A DNA stretch of 27,773 nucleotides from the NCBI GenBank assembly GCA_014190175.1, contig BJFZ01000015.1, forward strand, positions 1 through 27,773, written 5' to 3'. The first letter of the stretch is position 1; each line of letters opens with the position of its first letter. This document shows, piece after piece, positions 7,014 to 15,019 of the stretch. This stretch comes from Actinomycetes bacterium (lineage in GTDB: Bacteria > Actinomycetota > Actinomycetes > Nanopelagicales > Nanopelagicaceae). The position numbers and the translations under genes were made by a program. Under the pieces are notes generated by a model that did no database searches, was not told the origin of the DNA, and was given only the letters and a program-made list of their open reading frames with translations.

Positions 7014-8033
7014 GTGAGTAAAAAGTATGCAGTAGTCGCCGAGAATTTAGTTAAAACGTATGGCGCGACTCGTGCATTAGATGGCTTATCACTTGAAGTC
7101 GAAGAGGGAACAGTTCTTGGTGTTCTTGGTCCAAATGGTGCAGGCAAAACTACAACAGTCCGGATTTTAGCGACATTACTTGCGCCCGATTCAGGGAGTG
7201 CATATGTGGCAGGTATTGATGTAAATAAAGATCCCCAAAAAGTCCGTGAATTGATTGGTCTTTCTGGCCAATATGCGGCAGTAGATGAAACTTTAACTGG
7301 GTGGGACAACTTGGTGATGTTTGGCCGGCTTTATCATTTAAATGCAAAAGGTGCGAAAGAAAGAGCTACGCAATTATTAGAACAATTTTCATTAACAGAT
7401 GCCGCACGCCGCCCGATAAAAACTTATTCAGGTGGAATGCGCAGACGTCTTGATTTAGCAGCGTCTTTGATTATTAAACCTAAAGTTTTGTTTTTAGATG
7501 AACCTACTACAGGGCTTGATCCACGTGGACGTTTAGAGATGTGGGATGTAATTGATGAATTAGTGAAAGGTGGAGTCACACTTTTGCTAACAACACAGTA
7601 TTTAGAAGAGGCAGATCAATTGGCTGATGAGATAGCGGTTATTGATCACGGCCGAGTAATTGCGCGGGGAACTTCTGATTCATTGAAAAAAGAGGTGGGT
7701 GGAGAACGACTAGAAGTAACAGTGGAGCAAAGTAAAGTGGCTGAAACCGCAAAATTGTTATCAGAACTAACTCAGAGCAAAGCCCATATTGAAGAAGGAT
7801 TACATCGCATATCAGTAGTTGCTCATGGTGGAAGTGCCAGGTTAATTGAAGCAGTTAGGGCGCTTGATGCTGCTCAAATTTCGCCATTGGATATTGGATT
7901 GAAGAGACCATCTCTGGATGATGTTTTTATGTCACTAACTGGACATGTTGCAGAAGAGATTTTAGAAGATGTAGATGGTGGAGCGAAAAATAACAAGAGA
8001 GGCAAGAGAGATAAGAGAGGTAATCGCAAATGA
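7014..8033 (+). CDS. ABC exporter ATP-binding protein, DrrA type
   Basis: This 339-residue ATPase drives export through the permease encoded next. Visible motifs are Walker A GPNGAGKTT (residues 39-47), the signature YSGGMRRRLD near 140, and Walker B VLFLDEPTTGLDP near 160, followed by the switch-region glutamines and a C-terminal DrrA-like domain (PSLDDVFMSLTG). The start is GTG 7014, with AGGAG at 7001-7005; upstream codons in frame are antisense to the MFS gene. The last 20 or so residues are a Lys/Arg-rich tail (NNKRGKRDKRGNRK) outside the conserved domain, and its purine-rich codons include a GAGAGG placed to serve as ribosome site for the next gene. The pair resembles daunorubicin-type drug or lipid exporters; the substrate is unknown. 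Confidence 0.9.
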   Translation: MSKKYAVVAENLVKTYGATRALDGLSLEVEEGTVLGVLGPNGAGKTTTVRILATLLAPDSGSAYVAGIDVNKDPQKVRELIGLSGQYAAVDETLTGWDNLVMFGRLYHLNAKGAKERATQLLEQFSLTDAARRPIKTYSGGMRRRLDLAASLIIKPKVLFLDEPTTGLDPRGRLEMWDVIDELVKGGVTLLLTTQYLEEADQLADEIAVIDHGRVIARGTSDSLKKEVGGERLEVTVEQSKVAETAKLLSELTQSKAHIEEGLHRISVVAHGGSARLIEAVRALDAAQISPLDIGLKRPSLDDVFMSLTGHVAEEILEDVDGGAKNNKRGKRDKRGNRK

Positions 8034-8812
8034 TTGATGGGTTAATAATAATGAAGCGACAACTCTTACAACTTATTCGCTTACCTGAAGTATTAATTTT
8101 CTCAACGATCCAACCCGTTATGTTTGTATTGTTATTTCGTTATGTATTTGGTGGAGCAATCAACACTCCTGGCACAGATTATGTTCAGTTGCTTATGCCT
8201 GGCATCTTTGTGCAAACAGTTGCATTTACGGTTGCAGCGACTGCCATTGGGTTATCTGAGGATATGAGCAAGGGATTGATTGATAGATTCCGTTCATTGC
8301 CGATTTCTCGCTCTGCAGTAGTGCTGGGTCGCACTCTTGGTGATGCCACATTAAACATAGTTGTCTTGATCGTTATGGGATTAACTGGAGTTTTAGTTGG
8401 TTGGCGCCCAAGTTCTGGGGCATTAAACATCACTTTAGGTTTCGGAATGCTCTTGCTATTTGGTTACGCGATGTCCTGGATGGGTGTTCTTGTTGGCTTA
8501 TCTGTTCGTGATACCAGAGTGGCAAATAGCGTGGTATTTCTCTTCGTTTTTCCAATGACTTTTTTGTCTAATGCATTTGCTCCGACAACGGGAATGCCTA
8601 AGCCATTGCAATATGTGGCTGAGTGGAATCCAGTCTCAACAATGGTGGCAGGCATTCGTTCGCTATTTGGTTTAACAAACCAATTTGGCGCAACGGCTAA
8701 TTCATTTCCTTCACAACATCCGATCGCGATGTCATTGATTTATATAATTTTAATTATGGTGATTTTTATTCCACTAAGTGTGCAGAAGTACAAAAAAGTC
8801 TCGCCTCGTTAA
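8030..8812 (+). CDS. ABC exporter permease, DrrB type (ABC-2 family)
   Basis: This 260-residue membrane protein has about six transmembrane segments and the ABC-2 permease pattern, including the late segment SVRDTRVANSVVFLFVFPMT followed by FLSNAFAPTTGMP, a signature of the DrrB/NodJ group. It overlaps the ATPase gene by four bases (ATGA at 8030-8033), so the two are translationally coupled. A GAGAGG site at 8015-8020 inside the ATPase gene supports initiation. It converges on greA with 13 bp between the stops; I see no terminator hairpin there, so read-through into greA antisense is possible. Confidence 0.9.
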   Translation: MIDGLIIMKRQLLQLIRLPEVLIFSTIQPVMFVLLFRYVFGGAINTPGTDYVQLLMPGIFVQTVAFTVAATAIGLSEDMSKGLIDRFRSLPISRSAVVLGRTLGDATLNIVVLIVMGLTGVLVGWRPSSGALNITLGFGMLLLFGYAMSWMGVLVGLSVRDTRVANSVVFLFVFPMTFLSNAFAPTTGMPKPLQYVAEWNPVSTMVAGIRSLFGLTNQFGATANSFPSQHPIAMSLIYIILIMVIFIPLSVQKYKKVSPR

Positions 8813-8825
8813 TTTAAGCTAAACC

Positions 8826-9323
8826 TCAACCTAAATAAGGCGCAACTTTTTTAATCTTTACTGCAAATGTTTTTCCGTTTGGCGCAAGGTAGGAAACACT
8901 ATCTCCGACATTCTTATTTAATACGGCTGAACCAAGTGCAGACTTTTCACTGTATACCGAAACCTCACCAGCAGCGATTTCACGAGAGCCAAGAAGAAAC
9001 TCCATCTCATCGCCATCCATATCAATGGTGACAAGTGATCCGAGGCTGACCACAGTTGAATCTGCAGATGGCGCACTTCCAACTTCTGAATTTTCTAACA
9101 TTGATTTGAGTTGACGAATTCGCGCTTCCATCTTTCCTTGCTCTTCACGAGCGGCGTGATAGCCACCATTTTCTTTAAGGTCACCCTCTTCACGTGCAGC
9201 AGCGATTTTTGCAACCACCTCTTCACGTCCAGTTACAGATAAATGGGCAAGTTCAGCGGAGAGACGGTCAAACGCCTCTTGAGTTAACCAAGTTTTACTT
9301 GGACCTGCTGCATCTTTAGCCAT
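8826..9323 (-). CDS. greA: Transcription elongation factor GreA
   Basis: This 165-residue protein stimulates RNA cleavage by backtracked RNA polymerase. The N-terminal coiled-coil region shows the family motif EEGDLKENGGYHAAREEQG, with the tip acidic residues in GDLKEN; the C-terminal FKBP-like domain ends in KKVAPYLG. The size fits GreA (about 160). I start at the ATG in 9321-9323 (MAKDAAG); a TTG three codons upstream is less likely. No Shine-Dalgarno site is visible; a TACGAT about eight bases before the ATG could be a -10 box for a leaderless message. A DUF4307 gene lies upstream in the same direction, a common actinobacterial pairing. Confidence 0.95.
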   Translation of the reverse strand: MAKDAAGPSKTWLTQEAFDRLSAELAHLSVTGREEVVAKIAAAREEGDLKENGGYHAAREEQGKMEARIRQLKSMLENSEVGSAPSADSTVVSLGSLVTIDMDGDEMEFLLGSREIAAGEVSVYSEKSALGSAVLNKNVGDSVSYLAPNGKTFAVKIKKVAPYLG

Positions 9324-9353
9324 AGTGGGCAATCGTAGCGGGATTGTCCTAGA

Positions 9354-9722
9354 TCAAGAGATACAGCGCACAACCCCGGCGGTCACCGCTCTAACACGAG
9401 TGGGAACTGCACTGACCATCTCAATTGATTTAGCAGTAGTTGGTGGTATTTGAATTTCGATCTGGCCGACAATCGTCTTCTCAATATCTTTAGCAACAAG
9501 CGTGCAAATTAAATTTTGCTTTGGGTCACGGCGATCGATTGAGTATTTAATACTTACCTCGTTATCGCTGGTTATTGAGAAAGCGATTAAAGCGGCCCTG
9601 ATAGGCGGGTTAGCGAACCAATAAGCACCGAATGCAGTCACTAGCGTGAGCGCAATAAATCCGATCGCAAGCAGCGGCTTTTGAAAGCGGCTTGGCTGAT
9701 GTGGGAGATAGCGGTCGCTCAT
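9354..9722 (-). CDS. DUF4307 family membrane-anchored protein
   Basis: This is a 122-residue protein with a short cytoplasmic N-terminus, one transmembrane segment (about residues 17-36, ending AYWFANPP) and an exported domain with one beta-rich fold. The pattern of an N-terminal helix followed by a domain with a late TAGVVRC motif fits DUF4307, whose gene commonly lies beside greA in actinobacteria. Its function is not known. It is divergent from the small membrane protein gene at 9762 with 39 bp between starts. It precedes greA by 30 bases, so the two could be co-transcribed. Confidence 0.75.
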   Translation of the reverse strand: MSDRYLPHQPSRFQKPLLAIGFIALTLVTAFGAYWFANPPIRAALIAFSITSDNEVSIKYSIDRRDPKQNLICTLVAKDIEKTIVGQIEIQIPPTTAKSIEMVSAVPTRVRAVTAGVVRCIS

Positions 9723-9761
9723 GGCAAGATCAGCCTAAAGGATTTTCGGATGGAGTAATAG

Positions 9762-9911
9762 ATGGCCACGACGCCTGACCCTAGCACTGTAAACGCTGGC
9801 ACTGCAGGATCGCTGGTACTGATCTTCCTAACCATAGCTGTCGTATTTATTTTGCGTAGTGGTTACAAAAGATTAAAAAAAATGGATCGTCGCCGCACCG
9901 AAGAAAAATGA
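9762..9911 (+). CDS. 49-aa single-pass membrane protein upstream of SURF1
   Basis: A 49-codon frame starts at ATG 9762, six bases after GGAG at 9752-9755, and ends at TGA 9909-9911, one base before the SURF1 start. The product begins MATTPDPSTV, has one hydrophobic segment at about residues 16-31 and a basic tail (YKRLKKMDRRRTEEK). Short proteins of this design occur near SURF1 in other actinobacteria, to my memory, but I know of no assigned role. The good ribosome site and the tight spacing support it as a real gene, perhaps in the same transcript as SURF1. Confidence 0.75.
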   Translation: MATTPDPSTVNAGTAGSLVLIFLTIAVVFILRSGYKRLKKMDRRRTEEK

Positions 9912-9912
9912 G

Positions 9913-10578
9913 ATGGCACGGAAATTAGGGTTTGCACTGTTGCTTGTTATTTTTGCAGCCACTTTTGTACGACTTGGAATCTGGCAATTAGATAGAGCAC
10001 ACCTTGTTCAGGAGATTTCGAAACCAGTTGCAGATAAAGTTGAAGTCGGAATTGAAACTCTAATCAAACCACGCATTTCAATTCCAGACGAAGCAAAGGG
10101 CCGATTGGTTAGTGCAACTGGAAGATATGAAAAAATTTTGCAAGCACCAAATCAGAGCACAGAAAATGATGGGGTGCAGGAAAAATGGCAAGTAGGAATT
10201 CTTAAATTAAATAATGGGGCAGGACTGCTCGTTGTTCGCGGCGTTGGAGATGTGGAACCACCAAGTGAACTTATTGAAGTGCATGGCCGATTAATGCCAA
10301 GTCAGATTGAGGATCGGGCGGTTGGTGCTAATTTGATTTCAGAACTTTCGCGCTTGGATTCAACAGTCTTATTAAGTCGTGTCAATTTTGATCTTTATGA
10401 TGGTTATCTAATCGCAATTACCGAAAAACCCGATTCGCTAATCGAGCGCGTACCTGCACCGCAACGCGTCGTTAAAGCTGCCGGATTTTATTGGCAGCAC
10501 ATTTCCTACGTTGTCATTTGGTGGCTCATGGCACTGCTTGCTCTCTGCTTGCCTTTATTTAAAAGAAGAAGTGAGTAG
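9913..10578 (+). CDS. SURF1 family protein (cytochrome oxidase assembly)
   Basis: This 221-residue membrane protein is of the SURF1/Shy1 family, which helps insert haem into the aa3-type cytochrome c oxidase. The diagnostic features are the N-terminal helix ending in RLGIWQLDRAH (the family's G-x-W-Q-L), a periplasmic domain containing a GxY-type loop (ATGRYEKIL) and a C-terminal helix beginning GFYWQHISYVVIWW. The length is a little short of typical members. It sits one base after the small membrane protein gene and nine before a DUF3817 gene, so these three probably form one operon. Respiratory function is inferred from the family. Confidence 0.88.
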   Translation: MARKLGFALLLVIFAATFVRLGIWQLDRAHLVQEISKPVADKVEVGIETLIKPRISIPDEAKGRLVSATGRYEKILQAPNQSTENDGVQEKWQVGILKLNNGAGLLVVRGVGDVEPPSELIEVHGRLMPSQIEDRAVGANLISELSRLDSTVLLSRVNFDLYDGYLIAITEKPDSLIERVPAPQRVVKAAGFYWQHISYVVIWWLMALLALCLPLFKRRSE

Positions 10579-10587
10579 AGTACTCCT

Positions 10588-10896
10588 ATGAATGGCGCAT
10601 ATATCCGTTTCAGAATCATGGCTTGGGTTGCTGGGATAATGTCATTAATTCTTTGGTTTGTAGATATACCAGTTAAATATTTCTTAACAGTACCTTTCCT
10701 AGAAGATAAAATCGACTGGATTCCGATAGTGCATGGATATCAATTTCCTATCTACATTATTACGGTAATGGAACTTTCTTACCGGTTGAAATGGGATGTA
10801 ATTAAGATTGTTAAATTTATTCTTGCCGGAACTCTTCCAGTTGCCTCATTCTTGGCAGAGAAAAAAGTACGAGCCATTTACAATTCCAGCAAATAG
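10588..10896 (+). CDS. DUF3817 family membrane protein
   Basis: This 102-residue protein has three hydrophobic segments (FRIMAWVAGIMSLILWF; the segment around HGYQFPIYIITVME; a final one near FILAGTLPVASF). The layout and the HGYQF sequence match DUF3817, a small integral membrane family often found beside SURF1 in actinobacteria. Its function is unknown. ATG 10588 follows SURF1 by nine bases. Another gene follows after 18 bases. Confidence 0.8.
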   Translation: MNGAYIRFRIMAWVAGIMSLILWFVDIPVKYFLTVPFLEDKIDWIPIVHGYQFPIYIITVMELSYRLKWDVIKIVKFILAGTLPVASFLAEKKVRAIYNSSK

Positions 10897-10914
10897 CCAT
10901 CTATAGGAATAAAT

Positions 10915-11691
10915 ATGAAAAGCCTGCACAGAATTTTGAAATCAATCCTTTACCCGCTTTATGAGCGGCGGCTATTTAAAAAATTAAATCTTGCTGAATC
11001 ACCGAAACATGTAGGTGTGATTCTTGATGGAAACCGTAGATGGGCAAAAAATAATTTAGCTTCGTCAAGATCAGGCCATGAGGCTGGTGCCCGAAAAATT
11101 ATTGATTTATTTGATTGGTGTGAAGAAGTAAATGTTGAGTTAGTAACTCTTTGGCTGCTTTCAACTGAAAATTTAAACCGGTCAAAAAATGAATTAAATT
11201 CACTTTATGAGGTTATTGCCGAGACCGTAGAAGAACTTTCAAGGCAAGGTAAGTGGAACTTAGTTTTGATGGGTTCATCAGATCTACTCCCTATTTGGCT
11301 TGCTGATCGATTAGCAAAAGCAATAGCCATAGATCATGGAAAGAAAAAATTAACAGTTAACCTTGCAATTGGATACGGGGGACGCCAGGAAATTTCTGAT
11401 GCCGTAAAAGCATTACTCGAAGATAATTTGAAAAATGGGAAATCGCTTCCTGAGATAATTGAGAATTTAGAGATAAATGAAATTTCAAAGTACCTGTATA
11501 CCGCAGGTCAACCCGATCCTGATTTAGTAATTAGAACCTCCGGAGAGCAGAGACTCTCGGGCTTTTTATTGTGGCAAAGCGCACATTCAGAGTTTTACTT
11601 TTGCGAAGCTTATTGGCCTGATTTTAGAAAGTTGGATTTTTTACGAGCATTGCGTTCATACGCGGCTCGTCACCGTCGCTTTGGAAGTTAA
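10915..11691 (+). CDS. cis-Prenyl transferase (isoprenyl diphosphate synthase, UppS family)
   Basis: This 258-residue enzyme adds isopentenyl units in cis to an allylic diphosphate. The substrate-binding P-loop-like motif HVGVILDGNRRWAK is near the N-terminus (the aspartate of LDGNRRWA binds diphosphate/Mg), and the C-terminal part holds DLVIRTSGEQRLSGF and SEFYF, all family hallmarks. It lies directly upstream of a PIN-PhoH gene. In Mycobacterium a short-chain (Z-farnesyl diphosphate) synthase lies near the PhoH2 gene, so this may be that paralogue rather than the main undecaprenyl synthase; the sequence alone cannot separate the two. ATG 10915 has a weak TAGGAA site upstream. Confidence 0.87.
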   Translation: MKSLHRILKSILYPLYERRLFKKLNLAESPKHVGVILDGNRRWAKNNLASSRSGHEAGARKIIDLFDWCEEVNVELVTLWLLSTENLNRSKNELNSLYEVIAETVEELSRQGKWNLVLMGSSDLLPIWLADRLAKAIAIDHGKKKLTVNLAIGYGGRQEISDAVKALLEDNLKNGKSLPEIIENLEINEISKYLYTAGQPDPDLVIRTSGEQRLSGFLLWQSAHSEFYFCEAYWPDFRKLDFLRALRSYAARHRRFGS

Positions 11692-11783
11692 CAACAGATT
11701 AAGCGCCTGCGTGTCGCGACTGACTCATAATAGAAATATTCTAAATTTACACTACCTACTAAACAACAGAATAGGAAGTGCCG

Positions 11784-13097
11784 GTGTCGGCGAAGTCTGG
11801 TAACAAAATAAAGACTTATATTTTAGATACCAGTGTGCTGTTGGCAGACCCAACCGCACTTACGAGATTTGCAGAACACCAAGTTGTGCTACCTATTGCA
11901 GTGATTGGTGAATTAGAAAGTAAACGTGACCATCCTGAACTTGGATACTTTGCAAGAGGCGCACTGAGATTATTAGATGACATCAGAATCGAAAATGGTC
12001 GGCTTGATAAACCGATGGTTATTACTCCAGAAGGCGGAACTCTTTCAGTTGAGTTAAATCACTCTGATTCAAGTTCACTACCATCTGGGTTTTTCCGTGA
12101 TGGAAGCAACGATTCAAGAATTCTTTCTGTTGCTAAGAATCTAATCGCTGATGGTCGTGATGTAGTTCTTGTTACTAAAGATTTGCCATTACGGGTAAAA
12201 GCTTCTGCAATCGGAATTGAGGCAGAGGAGTACCGAGCCGAACTTGCGATAAGTAGTGGTTGGACCGGAATGGTAGAACTTAACGTTTCGGCTACGGTAA
12301 TTGATGCACTATATGAAAATGAAAGAACGCCATGTCCTGAGGCCAAAGATTTACCGGTTCATACAGGAGTAGTACTTTCATCAGAACGGGGCAGTGCACT
12401 TGCGCGAGTAATGCCAGATAAACAGTTGCGATTAGTTCGTGGAGATCGGGAAGCTTTTGGTGTGCACGGAAGAAGCGCGGAACAAAGAATTGCACTAGAT
12501 CTCTTACTTGATAATGAAGTTGGAATTGTTTCACTTGGCGGAAGAGCTGGTACTGGCAAAAGTGCGCTTGCACTTTGCGCTGGATTAGAAGCGGTTCTTG
12601 AGCGCCGTTTACATAAAAAAGTAGTTGTATTCCGTCCGCTTTATCCAGTTGGGGGACAGGAACTTGGCTACCTCCCAGGAAGTGAAGGGGAGAAGATGTC
12701 GCCATGGGCCCAGGCGGTTTTTGACACACTTGGTGCATTGGTTAGTCAAAGTGCAATAGATGAAGTTGTACATCGGGGATTAATCGAAGTTTTGCCATTA
12801 ACTCATATTCGCGGTCGCTCACTCCACGACTCATTTGTAATTGTGGATGAAGCACAGTCATTAGAACGTGGTGTTTTACTCACCGTTCTTTCGAGAATTG
12901 GGCAGAACTCTCGAGTTATTCTTACTCACGATGTTGCACAGCGCGACAATTTGCGAGTTGGAAGATTTGACGGAGTTGTTGCTGTTATTGAAGCCCTCAA
13001 AGGCCATCCACTTTTTGCCCATATAACTCTGGTGAGAAGTGAACGCTCTGCAATTGCAGCACTAGTTACCGAAATGTTAGAGACCCCAGTTCAATAA
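11784..13097 (+). CDS. PhoH2-type protein: PIN ribonuclease fused to PhoH ATPase
   Basis: This 437-residue protein joins an N-terminal PIN domain (about residues 1-135) to a C-terminal PhoH ATPase/helicase domain (about 220-430). The PIN acidic residues are visible in [25 protein letters not shown] and VTKDLPLR. The ATPase shows Walker [10 protein letters not shown] near residue 255 and Walker B FVIVDEAQ near 350. PhoH2 proteins are RNA-cutting, ATP-dependent enzymes sometimes tied to toxin-antitoxin activity; no antitoxin-like gene is obvious upstream. I prefer GTG 11784 (MSAKSGNK), six bases after AGGAA at 11773-11777; GTG 11778 would be only one base from it. A 13-base dyad (11731-11743) lies in the 86-bp gap upstream. 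Confidence 0.9.
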   Translation: MSAKSGNKIKTYILDTSVLLADPTALTRFAEHQVVLPIAVIGELESKRDHPELGYFARGALRLLDDIRIENGRLDKPMVITPEGGTLSVELNHSDSSSLPSGFFRDGSNDSRILSVAKNLIADGRDVVLVTKDLPLRVKASAIGIEAEEYRAELAISSGWTGMVELNVSATVIDALYENERTPCPEAKDLPVHTGVVLSSERGSALARVMPDKQLRLVRGDREAFGVHGRSAEQRIALDLLLDNEVGIVSLGGRAGTGKSALALCAGLEAVLERRLHKKVVVFRPLYPVGGQELGYLPGSEGEKMSPWAQAVFDTLGALVSQSAIDEVVHRGLIEVLPLTHIRGRSLHDSFVIVDEAQSLERGVLLTVLSRIGQNSRVILTHDVAQRDNLRVGRFDGVVAVIEALKGHPLFAHITLVRSERSAIAALVTEMLETPVQ

Positions 13098-13168
13098 TTT
13101 ATTGAATAGATTGGTATAGTTGCGCATCCGAGTTGCCCAGTTAAGAATTTTGAAAGTAGTAAATTTAG

Positions 13169-14389
13169 ATGCCAAGTTCAGTTAAAAAGAACCCTGATTT
13201 AGAACGTGCCTATAAGTTTTTATTAGGGATGAACTTCCTATTCGCCATATTGATAATTTCATGGATTCCAAGATTGTCTGAAGTTAAAAAATTATTGGGC
13301 TTAAACAACGAAGTATTTGGTTCCCTGCTAGGCCTGGGATCTATTGGCTCATTGGTGGCGTATGGAAGTTCTGGCTATGTAATTGAACGATTTGGATCTA
13401 AACGCGTAATTAATATCTCCATAATCATGATGGCTATAAGTTACGGTGGAATTACTTGGACCCAAAGCATTATGACTTTTGCATTAATAAATCTATTTGC
13501 CGCTGCAGGTGGCTCAATTTTACATATTGCGCTTTCGGGTTTACAAACTGTAATTCAAAAAGAACTTGGGCGCCCGATCATCCCAAAGATGCACGGATCT
13601 TTTAACACCGGATTTCTAATCGTAATTCTTATTGGTGGAGTAATTTCACCATTTATTTCAGTGCGCACCCACTTGACAATGATCTCAATAATAATTTCAC
13701 CGATATTCTTTTATTGCGCAACCCAACTCCCTTCCTCTCGCGATTTTGCAATGGGCGAAAAACCTCATCTTGGGTTGAAATTCGTAAAAGAGTTAATTCC
13801 ACGCACTCAATTAGAGTGGTTAATTAGTTTGGGTTTGATTTGTGCCACAGTTATTGAAATTGCAACTAATGACTGGATGGCGATTTACGCTCGTGAAACA
13901 TTAAATATTCCTGCCGGTCCACATGTCATCTACTTTATTTTATTCTCACTAGCAATGATTATTGCACGTTGGAAATTTGCAGCGATGTTAAGACGTTTCG
14001 GAGCAGTTAATTTGATTCATTATGGATCATTAATCGGATCCATCGGATATGCAATTGGAATTTATGGTGCATTTTTGATGGTTGAAACTTCTCCATGGTT
14101 GGCATTTATCGCAGCAGGGCTAGGAGTGTTGATCGGTGGTTTTGGAATCGGCGGAATCCAGGCAATCTTTATTAAAGTACTGGGAGATAAATCGGGAACT
14201 TCATTAAATGTTGCGCTAGGCCGGGTCTACTTTGTATTCACCATGTACTTATTTGTGATTCGACTAATAATCTCATTTATAGCTGAACGAGTCTCGGTCG
14301 CTGCCGCCCTCCTTGTGCCGGCAGTACTTTTACTCCTAACATTTAGGTTCGCTCATCTTGCTGATGAGGATAAGGATTTACTTAAGTAA
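13169..14389 (+). CDS. MFS transporter
   Basis: This 406-residue, twelve-helix major facilitator protein begins MPSSVKKNPDLER and enters its first helix near residue 18. The loop after helix 2 shows a motif-A-like sequence (SSGYVIERFGSKRV). The general look (WIPRLSEVKKLLGL near the N-terminus) is of the YbjJ-like sugar/drug carrier group. It ends 21 bases before the RhaM-like gene and may be co-transcribed with it, in which case it could be a sugar carrier; that is inference. No Shine-Dalgarno site is clear upstream of ATG 13169. Confidence 0.85.
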   Translation: MPSSVKKNPDLERAYKFLLGMNFLFAILIISWIPRLSEVKKLLGLNNEVFGSLLGLGSIGSLVAYGSSGYVIERFGSKRVINISIIMMAISYGGITWTQSIMTFALINLFAAAGGSILHIALSGLQTVIQKELGRPIIPKMHGSFNTGFLIVILIGGVISPFISVRTHLTMISIIISPIFFYCATQLPSSRDFAMGEKPHLGLKFVKELIPRTQLEWLISLGLICATVIEIATNDWMAIYARETLNIPAGPHVIYFILFSLAMIIARWKFAAMLRRFGAVNLIHYGSLIGSIGYAIGIYGAFLMVETSPWLAFIAAGLGVLIGGFGIGGIQAIFIKVLGDKSGTSLNVALGRVYFVFTMYLFVIRLIISFIAERVSVAAALLVPAVLLLLTFRFAHLADEDKDLLK

Positions 14390-14410
14390 CTAACGTAAGG
14401 GGAGAATAAA

Positions 14411-14755
14411 GTGGACAGAATCTGTTGGACGCTTCGAGTGCATCCAGATCGAGTGAATGATTACCGCGAATCTCATGCCACAATTCCAGATTATTACCGT
14501 CAAGCTTTAAGTGATGCAGGATGGAAGAATTATTCGATTTACCTCATGCCAGATGGTTTGGTAATCGGGTATGTTGAATCGGAGAATTGGGATGAGTCCC
14601 GAAAGACGATGTGGAATCGCAAAGATGTCCATGAGCGATACAGCGCTGAGATCGGTGACAAAATGAAGGGGGCTTTTATCTGGCCACCAGAGGGCCCACC
14701 AACTGATCCAATGATGATGCACCCATGTGAAGAGCTGGTTTTCCGCCTCGACTAA
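14411..14755 (+). CDS. RhaM-like L-rhamnose mutarotase family protein
   Basis: This 114-residue protein belongs to the RhaM dimeric alpha/beta-barrel family, which interconverts the anomers of L-rhamnose or related deoxysugars. Its Tyr18 and His22 (in YRESHATIP) align with the E. coli RhaM residues of the same number, including the catalytic His22. The Trp pair that packs on the sugar in the E. coli enzyme (RWW) is replaced here by R-Y-S (ERYSAE), so the substrate may differ. GTG 14411 has AAGGGGAG just upstream, a good ribosome site. It lies before the promoter region of the large catabolic operon and probably serves it. Confidence 0.82.
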   Translation: MDRICWTLRVHPDRVNDYRESHATIPDYYRQALSDAGWKNYSIYLMPDGLVIGYVESENWDESRKTMWNRKDVHERYSAEIGDKMKGAFIWPPEGPPTDPMMMHPCEELVFRLD

Positions 14756-14847
14756 AGCCGATTAGTCAGGTTCAACCTTGTTCAATCAACGCGGGTGAAC
14801 GGTTAGATAACAAATAGATATCAATTGTAGAAATTTGCACATATATA

Positions 14848-14875
14848 TTGACCACCGCCTAACCGGGTATATACC
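14848..14875 (+). promoter_or_regulatory. Candidate promoter of the catabolic operon, overlapping a 10-bp palindrome
   Basis: In the 264-bp gap, TTGACC at 14848-14853 resembles a -35 box. A TATATA/TATACC-like -10 lies at 14868-14875, giving a 14- to 16-base spacer. The perfect palindrome GGTATATACC at 14866-14875 covers the -10 position and could bind a repressor. Nothing else in the gap looks more like a promoter for the sugar-binding protein gene at 15020. The rest of the gap holds smaller inverted repeats (AGGTT C AACCT at 14768-14778; GTTCA/TGAAC at 14780-14800). Confidence 0.4.
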
Positions 14876-14923
14876 GTTCCACAACACACAGATCTGAACT
14901 GTTTTAGTTAAATTTATTGCTAA

Positions 14924-14950
14924 GGTGAAACTGGTATGACCAGTAACACC
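14924..14950. promoter_or_regulatory. 27-bp dyad, FadR/GntR-type operator candidate
   Basis: The sequence reads GGTG-AA-ACTGGT-ATG-ACCAGT-AA-CACC: perfect 6-bp arms round an ATG centre, then two unpaired bases each side, then 4-bp arms. The core TGGTATGACCA fits the T-n-G-T-n-n-n-A-C-n-A pattern of FadR-subfamily GntR regulators and closely resembles the E. coli FadR operator core. It lies downstream of the candidate promoter and about 70 bases before the start codon, a position where a bound repressor would block transcription. No regulator gene is in the window. Confidence 0.55.
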
Positions 14951-14979
14951 AAAGCAACTAAAACGGGGATTTGATTGGC

Positions 14980-14995
14980 GGCCGATCCCTCGGCC
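14980..14995 (+). promoter_or_regulatory. Small leader hairpin before the sugar-binding protein gene
   Basis: GGCCGA (14980-14985) pairs with TCGGCC (14990-14995) round a TCCC loop, 24 bases before the start codon. A 6-bp GC-rich stem here could affect mRNA stability or ribosome access. There is no U tract, so it is not a terminator. Confidence 0.4.
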
Positions 14996-15019
14996 TCGGA
15001 GATAGAGAGATAGGTGGAA

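Noticed and set aside
6965..7309. N-terminal extension of the minus-strand MFS gene
   Set aside because: The extra residues are antisense to the ABC ATPase coding sequence; the real start opens directly on a transmembrane helix at 6964.
8813..8825. Terminator between the ABC permease and greA
   Set aside because: The 13-bp gap has no inverted repeat.
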